Below are positions 1 through 9,576 of a stretch of DNA of 64,000 nucleotides, in pieces (the first letter of the stretch is position 1; every line of letters begins with the position of its first letter). Made by a program: the position numbers and the translations under genes. The notes beneath the pieces were generated by a model that was not told the origin of the DNA, ran no database searches, and was given only the letters and a program-made list of their open reading frames with translations. The DNA is from Rhytidiadelphus loreus. Lineage: Eukaryota; Streptophyta; Bryopsida; Hypnales; Hylocomiaceae. The DNA is taken from assembly GCA_947034895.1 (NCBI GenBank), contig OX344761.1, forward strand, positions 91,959,447 to 92,023,446. The letters run 5' to 3'.

Positions 1-1019
1 TATCTTGAAGTTTTCAATTTGTACATAACACTAAGAGAATTTTTTGTAGGCCTAAACTTTTTGGAAGTAAATTATTTTTAGTGTTATATTAATTTTCAAT
101 GTTTTTCTTGATTAACGAAAAACTAATTCCATAGGTTCTTCTTCCTTAGTTAGTACAATTATAGACAAATTGCAACAAATAGAGCAAGAATTTCTTGCAA
201 TCACCCTAATTTTCCATATTTTTCTTACTTTTTGAAAATTATTTTCTAAAAGTCAATAGAAATCCTAATACAACATCAAAATCTAACAAAATTGAAAGGT
301 GTATGTAAAATGTATACATAGGGCATTTACATGGTACCGTGCACTAGTTTTTATGTTGCAAATTGATGCACCATGCTTCATTGTTTTCTTAAGGTTTTCA
401 CATCTTCAAAACATCATCCATTAAATTGTGACTTATACTATGATGAAAAAAATTATACAAATAGACCATCTCATCAAATCCTAGAGAAATATTTTAAATT
501 CAAAATAAAATCTAGTAGTTTAAATGCCTCCTTTAACTAATGACAAGTGCATTGTTACACTACCTCCACACACTCCAAAATTCATCAAATGCCAAAGAGA
601 AAAAGGTTGTGAATGAAACTTTTTTCTAATAGAAAAATATTTAAAATGAACTCATCAAAATATTGGAAATTTTTAAACCTCAAAACATTGTCCTTGTTTG
701 GTCAAAATATCATTAAATAAAAGGTCTCAAAATTCTATTAATATCTTCAAGATAATTTTTTTTGTCAGATTAAAAATTTAGTTTTCTCTTTATTTATTTA
801 TAAGTCTAATATTTGTTCTTTTGATATTATTTGTAATAATACAATGCTCAATATTTTCTAAATGGTTTAAAAATCAAAGTTTTGTCAAAATCAATAAGAG
901 TGCACATTGAGTATGCAAGTGTGCACGAACTCAAGGTCTTGTCTAAGAACTAAGGTAGGAAATCCATAGAGCGCCTGTCTAACCCCTAAAGGACCAAGGC
1001 CTTTTTTTCATCAAAAAGA

Positions 1020-1900
1020 CTCAAAGTTGTCATTTCTATTGCAAAGTGAAATTTTTCTTTAAAGCATTTGTTTTTTCCCCATAATTAACCATAGGATCGT
1101 ACACTAAATTAGTATAAAATTATGTGGAAAAATTCTTAGAAACTTTGACTATATAATTGCAAGATATTTGCATTTAAAGTGAAGAAAATCTTTATTTTGC
1201 ACCTTCCTTGACTAGATTTTAAGGCTTTGAATATTTTTAACTTAAAATTCTTGTACTATAGCAACTCATTTTTTGAATTTAAGAAACTTTATGTTGAAAA
1301 ATTAAATTTGAAATTTAGCAAGAAGAATTCAAAAAACACACATTCAATTTTCATTCTTAGAAAAATTGTTAAATAGAAGTGGGTACAAGATAGAAGGAAA
1401 AATTTAATTGTTAATAATTTTAAAATAGAATTGAAGCACAAAAATCCCAACAGTAAGATTGTTCTAGCAAGCAAACTAAATCCTTTGGACCTTTTGTTTT
1501 CTTAAATTTGTGAAAAATTAAGTTCAAAATGAATCCAACAAGTTAATTTTTTTGAAGATGCTCTCATTGGTCAAAAAACAAGACTCTCCATAACTTTCTC
1601 ATCACTAGTCCAATAGAACGAATTGAATCTTTCCATATAAACCAAATTATTTTCTATGAAAAGCAAACAAAATTTAAAATTATTTTATGTTTTTATGATA
1701 TTTTGGTAATGCCCAACAACCTCATTCTAAGCTTACTTAGGGTGGCATAATTTCTGTTCCCAAGCATAGATTGAAATAAAAATTGTATCCTAAGAAAGTT
1801 AATGTGATCTTTTATCTTCAAAAAATGACTCAACAAATCATGTCAAAAATTGGGATTATTAGATACTAAGAAAATCATGATTTCAAATAGATGAGCAACT
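1020..1900. repeat. Diverged copy of the hAT-element arm repeat
   Basis: The block shares an ordered series of motifs with both arms of the large hAT-type element: 55740-56500 in the same orientation and about 60000-60780 inverted. Shared landmarks are the TTGCAAGAT / GCATTTAAAGTGAAG stretch, the ACACAC-TTGATTTTCATTCTT stretch, a TTAATTGTTAATA stretch and AGATTGTTCTAGCA. The paralogous block is 52260-53090. It probably descends from an older relative of that element. I cannot find intact ends, so its limits are approximate. Confidence 0.6.
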
Positions 1901-2100
1901 ATACTATAGTGGAGGCCACTTATGTGCCTCAATTCTACCCTAATGCTTGCTTGAACCTAGAAATGTGTCCCAAGGATACACCTGTACCTTGAAGGATTCA
2001 TTTATATGTGGGACATATTATTGTAAATATACTATCTTTTTTATTTTGCTACACAAGTTTGTTAATTATATAAAGTTTCTTTAAATAAATGAATAAGAAG

Positions 2101-2334
2101 TCAGACAAAGTTTACCTTTATTTTCTTTACACCTAATTTATAATATTTTATAAGTAACTTCTTTGGATTCATTCTCTTTAGTTTTCTTTTGGTAAGTGTC
2201 AATACATCTTCCAATACTTCATAGGTACCTGGCACATTAATTGGTTCCATGATTTTCTTCATTGGACGGAATTCATCCCCATCTAGGTGGTGATCTGGGA
2301 GGCACGGGCTAAGGGTTGAAAATAATATGGCCAA
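2101..2334 (-). pseudogene. Open coding-like fragment, weak doublecortin-like resemblance
   Basis: An open minus-strand frame of 77 codons contains a coding-looking block: DGDEFRP, then KKIMEP, then VPGTYEVLEDVLTLTKRKLK, then KKLL and KYYKLGVKK. The spacing of a GDEF-type turn, a basic strand and a T-YEVLEDVL helix recalls the start of a doublecortin-type domain, but that is a weak, by-eye resemblance. The duplicate copy (53341-53560, minus) keeps the frame. Almost every difference between the copies changes an amino acid (M/K, N/S, L/F, Y/C, G/S, I/M), which argues against current selection. Upstream minus-strand sequence is interrupted by stops. I read it as a duplicated exon fragment of an unidentified gene, now decaying. 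Confidence 0.35.
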
Positions 2335-2510
2335 TCACTTTAACTATCGGCTTGTGAAGGTTCAACTCTTAGGCTTTTTTACAATTACAAATGGTCTTTG
2401 GAGCCAAGCTAGAATTCATAAGCCCTTAGAACCCTAAAGGCTTTGACCTACATAATTATAATGACTTTTTCAAATTTGAAAGTTCCTTATTTTGCAACTT
2501 TAAATAACTA

Positions 2511-4430
2511 CAAAAACTATGTATATATATCTTTTTTCTTTTTTCTTTTTTTCTAGATTTCTTTTTCAAGTACTTGTTATAAGATATACAAAAATTTATC
2601 TAGGATATATAGCAATATAAATGTGAAAATGGGAGTCTTATATCCCTAAGCAGCCTTTTAATATTAATTTTGAAAATAAAAAATAAATTTTAATATTAAT
2701 TTTGAAAATAAAAAATAAATTTTAATATTAATTTTGAAAATAAAAAATAAATTTTAATATAAATTTTGAAAATAAAAAATAAATTTTAATATAAATTTTG
2801 AAAATAAAAAATAAATTTTAATATAAATTTTGAAAATAAAAAATAAATTTTAATATTAATTTTGAAAATAAAAAATAAATTTTAATATTAATTTTGAAAA
2901 TAAAAAATAAATTTTAATATTAATTTTGATTATACAAAATAAATCAGATGTGTCCACAATTTCCCTTTTTGATAAAGCTCTTGGGAATTTTTTAACACTT
3001 CTGAAGATTGGAAAAAACTAATCTGATTCAAAGAATCAAATCAATTTTACAGTAGCTTTTGAATACCATAATAAAGCATGGCAGGCAAGGGATGCTTCAT
3101 GATGCATGAACTAAGCATGATTTCCAAACTTCCTGGCTAATAAAACAAGACAGTTCACATTCCAGGGAAAGCATTAAGGCAAGTTAGCAAGTTTATGAAA
3201 GCTCTAAATTTGGTGTTAACTGAAATTAGCATCTGATAGACTTGTAATATAAATTTTGCCATATGATTGATTGGAGTTAATGGCATTATTCCTACCTAAC
3301 GACTAGTTAGAGAGATGCTAAACATAATTAAAGATCTTCCCTGCACTTACATTTACAGGCCATAATCAAAGTATGGGTAGTATAAACACTTCATTGACTT
3401 ACCTGGAGAACACCCTACGCAAAGTAACTGAACCTGCATATTTATGGGTATACATGTGTCATATGACCGGATATAACACTGCCAATTTATGATGTGTTTG
3501 CCAGCTAATTTCACACCAAGGAACTTAATTTCCTTTTGGTCTCAGATGAGGGGCTTGTGAGCTAGATAAACAATCCATGGACTGTTTGTTTTACATTACT
3601 AAGGGGGTGCTGTGTTATTCAAACCAAGACAAGTTGTTGTTGCCTGAATTTTGTAGTTTTTTTTGCTAAGTTACTGCCTAGTTTTTCACTGTGGAGCCAC
3701 TGTACTACTAACATGGCATCATCACAATCCAATTTGACACAGGTTTTTTTGATGGTTAAACTTTCTAGAAGTGTTGTTTATTTGAGGTTATAGTTGTCTC
3801 TCTTTTTTTTCTTTGTAAAGGCTATAGCATGTGTTTGTGGGCTTAAGACACCTGGTGTAACCTCACTAACTCTACATTTTTTTGTGTTTTTTTGTGGGAC
3901 AGGCACAAGTGAGGCCCCAAACTTCTTGGAGAAAGTGGATTCAAGACAAGATACTATTTTCCTCAAAACACTACCCTCTTCTCTATGCTTTAGATGCTTG
4001 ACGATTTTTGATTGTGAAGTAGTCTAAGGCATGTATATATGATTTATGATACACTTATATAGAGAGATATAGAGATATATATCTCTCTTATATATGTTTT
4101 ACAGTCTATGGATTTGCATCTATGTGTTGAATGACTATGATAACTTGGTATATGGGCAAAGAATGAAGCAATACTCTGATGCATATTATCTTATGTGGAG
4201 TTTGTGTTGAATAGAATTTTTTGCTATGACATGGATAGAGCTGACTTAGCATGAGATATGACTATGTAACTCACAATATAAAATAGTGAGACACACTGAA
4301 AAACAACTATTAAGTAGTTCCAGTTTGGGAGAAAAAAGGAAACTAGTTACTGCAAAAGTGCTTAGCTGTGGAAAAAATTCGAATAAGTCCCAAGAAACTG
4401 GGATGTTCCAGATAAAAACCTCCTTTTTTT
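2511..4430. other. Copy-specific block, related in inverted orientation to 53746-54965
   Basis: Flanking sequence on both sides matches the right duplication copy, but this block does not match collinearly. Part of it (about 3828-3940, GGCTTAAGACACC through GGCACAAGTGAGG) matches the reverse complement of about 54080-54180. The sequence GGGATGTTCCAG near its right end (about 4400) mirrors CTGGAACATCCC near the left end of the other block (about 53763). The two blocks look like related repeats placed in opposite orientations at the same locus. No convincing reading frame is present. Confidence 0.5.
2655..2936. repeat. 32-bp tandem repeat, about nine units
   Basis: The unit TTTTAATATTAATTTTGAAA plus ATAAAAAATAAA (32 bp) repeats head to tail with almost no change. 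The middle units share a T-to-A variant (TATAAATT for TATTAATT), which suggests internal unit duplication. The array is absent from the paralogous segment. Confidence 0.95.
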
Positions 4431-4881
4431 TAGTCTCTAAGTCAAGAAAAAATTTAGATTATTTTGTAAAAAATTGAAATTTGAATTTTTGAATAAAAAT
4501 AAAATAAAATTGATATCAATTGCCAAATATGCTTCAAAAACATCGAATTTGTTTCTTCTTAAACATTACAGTGCAAAATATTATGGTGCAACTCAATTTA
4601 CAACTTCATTCTAAAATTAGAAAATTAGCACTCCATGAATACAAGCCTAAAGTTGAAATTGCAATAAAATATGGAATTTTAGGAATTTTTCAAGATTTTA
4701 AGTTGGAGTATCCTACCTTTACGAACTTTGAAGCATGTCTCTAATTTTACATATTTACAAACCAATATCCAAAAAACAATGAAAATTTCATTTAAGGGTC
4801 ACTCTCTAGTTCATTATGAAAAAGAAGAAGTTATAATTAGAACTTTTCCAATAATTAACCTCTAATTGACAAAAGAGACTA

Positions 4882-4889
4882 CTTGGGGC
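4882..4889. other. Empty target site of the hAT-type element
   Basis: The single copy of CTTGGGGC here is duplicated on both sides of the 5.8-kb insertion in the paralogous segment (55415-55422 and 61235-61242). It therefore shows the pre-insertion state of that site. Confidence 0.95.
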
Positions 4890-6194
4890 TTTTTAAAAAC
4901 TTGGCCAACTTCTATTGAATTCAAAATTCAAAATTTTTGCTTGAATTTTTAAGGATGGATTCTAATCATCCTAATCTATATGTGAAGCTTAGCTTCAAGT
5001 CATTCCAATAAGTATTACAAAATTCATATGTTAATTTTTTAATAATTTCAATGTCCAAGTGGATAGCTACATATTCTTAAATATATTGATTGATTTTTTT
5101 TTATTGTGTAGGTTGATACCAACTAAAAACCATTTGAAACATTCAATTTTAAATAATGAAGTGAAAGTTATGAGGAGTTTAATTTTGGAGGCAATTTTAA
5201 GGTAGAAAAAACATATAGAATTGTTTTATGAATTCAATTTCCCAAACTTCCAAATTAAAGAAAGAGCATACATATGTTTTAGTAGACCATTTTTACCATC
5301 GGAATGTGCATTTTTTGACTTAAATTTTCTTTTACAACTTACATTAGGTTTTACTTTCATCTAGTACCGCCTTCTCAACAACTTTTTTTTAATAGTTTTT
5401 TTAAGATGATTAATAAATATTTTTTGGTTAGATTTTTTCCATATAATTTCAATCCATTTTCTCACATTTCGGCAAAATTGCATAGATTATAGAAGGTATA
5501 AGTTCTTTTCAAAAAATGTTGATAGACAAAACTTCACTTTGTAAAAAGCTAAAAATGAACTACTTTAATTTTGAAGTTTGGACATATTGAACTTGCAATT
5601 GGTGAAAATTTTCACTCTAAATGTTTAGATCTATAACATATTTGAACAAGTGAACTAAAAGTACCTATAGTTCAATTTATTAGGGAATAAAATGGTTGCA
5701 AGAAATTAACATTAGATGTTATATGAAGCCTTTGAAAGACTCTCTGACCATGGTTCCCCATGTTGTGAACCATGGCTGGACAGTCAAGTTATTTAATAAT
5801 AGAAATAAAAATAAACAATAATTTTCTTTATCAATAAAAGTTTAAAAAGAATTAAAATTTAAAAAATAAATATTATTTAAAAAATTCAAATTCAAATATA
5901 TATTTTTTAAGCAGTTTGACGTGGCAATCTCTCCGCCACATTGGATTGTTGGTTCTACAATGTTTCCATAGTCTGAGAAAGTCGGGGAACTTGTAGTCTA
6001 TCAATGGGCTCAAAAAATGATCTAATGAGACGACTAATTTTGTTTTGTTTTGGGGTGGTTGCAAAAAACATTTGTTATTTTTGTCTCAAAACGGCCTATT
6101 TCAATGAGAATTGTCATATTGTGACTTTTGTAATTTAAAAAAAAAAAAAAATGAAATATGAATAATTTGTAAAGCAATCAAAGTATGTGATTGC

Positions 6195-6905
6195 AAGAAA
6201 TTTGGCAATCACCCGTTCCCCCCTAAGGGATTTTACTACTAGTACTTTATAGCAAAACAATCTTATTTGTTGATTGAAAAAATGAAAGGCTAAAAGTATT
6301 GTTGTAAGTATTATAAAAGTATTGGTGTGAGTATTAAAGCAATACTATAGTCAAGAAACAGAAAATAGTTTATCACAAAAAGTAGATATAGCGAGGTATA
6401 AATTAATAATAAATAGAAAATCATGAAAAAAATTAATTATCTGTGATGACTTGATAGTGATTAGATTTTGCCACAAGAATGAAGTCAAAACCACCTTCAA
6501 TGTTTAGAAATGCATGCTCAACAAAGTCCTATTTGCACAGGAGGAAATAAAATAGTTTATTTTTATATGCTTCTTGGTAGGCACATGCCCATCTATTGTA
6601 GAATTAGACTATAGAAATTTCAGCTCTAGGTTAGTAGTTTTTGGTACTCCCCAATACTAAAAACTTAAACCTCAAAATATGATAATTTAACAAAATTGAC
6701 TTTTAAATGTAAAATGATTTTTTCATTTCCGAAAGAAATAAGGAATAAAGCTACAACCAAATTAGCCATCTCCAATAAAAATTTCAAGTTCATCAAGTTC
6801 ATCCAACAAAAGTCATAGCAAATGATAACTCCATCACTCTAAATGTGACACAAAGTAGTACCAATCTTTATAATTGCAAGATTCATCCAATAAACATAGA
6901 TGATG
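6195..6905. repeat. About 0.7-kb dispersed repeat, copy 1
   Basis: This block runs from the TTGGCAATCACC / GGGATTTTACTAC region to the AATTGCAAGATTCATCC region. It recurs at about 62450-63160 and, more diverged, as two head-to-tail copies at about 37240-37975 and 37980-38620. It is rich in AGTACT and AGTATT motifs and has no open frame of note. Ends and origin are not resolved. Confidence 0.75.
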
Positions 6906-8043
6906 ATTTTAGCCTTGCTTTGGATACAAGTATTTTCAAGGCATTAGGGGAGATTTCTGCGTTTTAAAAGATTGTGAATTCCCGGACTGCGAGAATTGCG
7001 GGAACATTGTGGGAACACTATGGAAACGCTAATCAGATGTGGCTAGTAGACAATCATGTGAGATATAATTTTTTAATATATTTTTAAATTATTTTATTAA
7101 ATTCAATATTTTATTATTAAAAAACTAATATTTTTAAATTTTAACTTTTAACTTATTCTTAATATTATTATATTCTGACTGTACAAGATAGGTTCCCAGC
7201 AATGGGAACAACCCTAAAATAGTCTCTTGAGTAGTTGAAATCTCTCCTAATGGAGTTTGGGGACTTCTAATAGCATAATGAATTAGGGGTTAAAAAATAA
7301 AAAAATGACACGTCAAATAGTCAGAATTCAAAAACTAAACCATTTCAAGAAACAAGTGTTGAAATCAACCTCATGGTATGGTTGGAGGCATGGTAGAAAC
7401 TAGATTTAATAAGTTTTATTTCATCAATTTTTTTCAAATTTAAAAAATCCATTTATATGACTAAAATTTAGATTTTAGATAAAGCAACAAAAATTGCCAA
7501 AATGCACTACATAGTGGTCCATGGATTTTCCACTTTGTTGTGTAGGAAAGTTAAGATGGCAAAACATTCACTTCATCCTTGTGTATAAAATTTTGGATGG
7601 CAAAACTATTTTTCCATCTTTGACACTTCCTTGATATCATTTATTAGAAAGAAAATAGACCTTTGGAAAGTCCCCAAGCATTTCACAAGCAAGGCTACAT
7701 ATCAACATATGAAGCCTATGTGAGTATGTGACCTATGATGTGAACAATTTCTCACTCTTATTTATGTTTCTATCTTATTTGAAGCTTTGAGTTTCCCAAA
7801 TCTTATCAAAATCATTTATTCTACTAAATTATTCAATAAATTCATCAATTGGCTTATTAAAAGAACTTGTAAAGCTAGTACATACTATAATAAATGTTGA
7901 TGGACTACTGACATAGTAACTGTAGTCATATTAGACAATTACAATTAAACTAAGTGGGTTGTTCAATTCAACCAATTAGAAATTTAGGATATTAAGAAAT
8001 CTTGTATTGGTCATTAAGTATTTGAGTTAAGTAAAATAAGAAT

Positions 8044-8182
8044 CACTACAAGAAAATGGGGGTATAAATGACTCCACCATGACTCCACCAATAGCAATGA
8101 CTTCAAAATGACTAATTTGCAGTCATTGTTGTCGGTGGAGTCATTGTGGATAAGTCATATATACCCCCATTTTCATGTAGTG
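8044..8182. mobile_element. 139-bp CACTA-type miniature element, TSD AAT
   Basis: The ends are CACTACAAGAAAATGGGGG and, read from the other strand, CACTACATGAAAATGGGGG, giving inverted repeats of about 25 bp. It is flanked by a 3-bp AAT duplication (8041-8043, 8183-8185). The paralogous segment near 37185 lacks it. CACTA termini with 3-bp target duplications are the signature of CACTA (En/Spm) transposons. It is too short to code for anything, so it depends on a transposase encoded elsewhere. Confidence 0.92.
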
Positions 8183-8639
8183 AATGCATCAATTGTCAAA
8201 TTCAAATTATTGTACACATTCTCTAAGCCAATGGATTGTGATTCACCAAAACTTGTCATCATTATGAGGGTGAACATAGATAAGGGAAAAATTAAGTTTT
8301 ACCATTTCCTTGAGAAGTACATTTCAATGACAGAGTTTGGATGATTCCTTGGAGGGCTCCTTGAGGTTCCATTTTATGCCTCATACAAAGGATTGGCACC
8401 AAATGTCCTATGAAAAGTGTGACCCCCCTAAAAAAAGCCACTTCTCTTCAAGTTTATAATTTAGTTAGATACCTTTCGGTTCATGTTTGTCTTGTAGGAC
8501 GTCTGTCAACCATGTCGTGTCCAACATGTGTTTGAGATGCTAAATGAATCATGTGCTGGGAGAATATTTCTATTAACCAGTAGTATTCTCTATACATTAA
8601 AAGAATCTACTATACCTATTAGAGTATTACACTGAGGGG

Positions 8640-9414
8640 AGCGGTTTGTAACCACTTCTCTTGCGTCGTCGGACGTTGTCGTCTTTAACCTGGGGTGGTG
8701 AAAACCTAAACCTACGAAAGCTAGACAGTATTGAGACAGCCGCTCATGCTGACGCCCGTGATTTCGGCAGCAGCGGGACCCCGCTTTGTCATCATCCAGC
8801 AGTACAGAATGTAAAGCTCAGGACTCCTCCTCTGACTTCCAACCTTGGAGGAGAGTCAGTTACGTTCCCCTCGAGCTGACCAACTCGAACTAACTAAAAT
8901 AACGGCTTCTACTTCGGGTCTCATCGGTCGACAAGTCGCGTGTTTCGAGTTGACCGGCGTCGCCGCCGGCGTTCAAAACGAATGTTTTCCCATGCCTCCA
9001 TACTTACAATGCGATTTGAAGAAGCTGCGCTTGAGTGGATTAACCTTGGTCCGTCAAGTTCAGTTGTCTGTTGACAAAGTCGTCGGCCTTGTTCGAATCC
9101 AGATCGCTGGCTGCAGCGTGAATCAGAACGTGTAAAAGACGAGCATCGCACTTTCATTCTGCCACAACAAGCTCACCTGAGTTATCGATCAACCCAACCT
9201 GAAGCCCGGCTCTGAAGCAACTGATTTACCGAACTCGCTTGTGCATGCACCCGCACCGGAGAAACAAATTGACACTCGAAGCCAGATTCAGATCGGTTTG
9301 AGCAGCATTCAATTCCTTCTGAGAACTGCTCCAGCGCGCTAATCCAAGCTTAATTGTAGACGGCCGGCCAGCAACCCCCAAAGTTTGAGAGTTTCAGTAC
9401 GAGAGCTAATTGCC
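8640..9414 (+). promoter_or_regulatory. GC-rich upstream region of peptide gene 1
   Basis: Base composition shifts abruptly to GC-rich, CpG-rich sequence here. The paralogue (39010-39760) is nearly identical apart from small indels, for example a short tract around 8925-8950 missing in the other copy. I see no clear TATA box. The short open frames on both strands resemble no protein I know and are not better conserved than the surrounding DNA. I infer promoter and 5' leader for the 9415 gene. Confidence 0.45.
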
Positions 9415-9576
9415 ATGGCCATCATGGGCGATGGCGGATCTTCGAAGTGGAAACCTCCATCAAAGGCTTCTCCCATGGGCGACGGAGGCTCCTCCAAGTG
9501 GAAACCTCCGTCCAAGTCTAGTCCCATGGGGGACGGCGGCTCCTCCAAGTGGAAACCACCCTCGAAGCGTCAATGA
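9415..9576 (+). CDS. Small peptide gene 1, three-unit GDGGSSKWKPPSK repeat (copy 1)
   Basis: The gene encodes 53 residues: a three-residue lead (MAI), then three 17-residue units MGDGGSSKWKPPSK followed by ASP, SSP and finally RQ-stop. The start at 9415 is the first in-frame ATG and lies in a strong context (TTGCCATGGCC) shared with the sister genes. Within the 14-residue core, units 1 and 2 differ by seven codon changes and units 2 and 3 by five; all are silent. That pattern points to selection on the peptide. There is no signal peptide or membrane segment; it is Gly/Ser/Lys/Pro-rich with one Trp per unit and two spacer Ser-Pro pairs. The paralogue at 39761-39922 has an identical protein. 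A related gene lies downstream (17438), with homologous 3' flanks, so the pair arose by tandem duplication. I do not recognise the family; function is unknown. Confidence 0.7.
   Translation: MAIMGDGGSSKWKPPSKASPMGDGGSSKWKPPSKSSPMGDGGSSKWKPPSKRQ

Larger units (their letters stand above)
1..7765. repeat. AT-rich segmental duplication, left copy
   Basis: This stretch is almost collinear, in the same orientation, with 51229-64000, which runs off the window end. By eye it differs by scattered substitutions and small indels. Two blocks break the collinearity: 2511-4430 is replaced by other sequence at 53746-54965, and the right copy carries a 5.8-kb hAT-type insertion at the site that is empty here (4882-4889). 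Both copies begin with the same sequence about 51.2 kb apart, which suggests a large tandem duplication. Apart from the features listed separately I see no gene in it. Confidence 0.93.

Noticed and set aside
9080..9110. GTTCGAATCC, a tRNA T-loop-like string
   Set aside because: There is no matching A box or acceptor pairing, and the paralogue reads GTTTGAACCC, so it is a chance match.
9339..9548. Antisense open frame through the peptide repeat (GGFHLEEPPSP units)
   Set aside because: It is open because the 51-bp unit has no stop in that phase. The same codon differences that are silent on the plus strand cause E/D and F/L replacements here, and it lacks a start context shared among copies.
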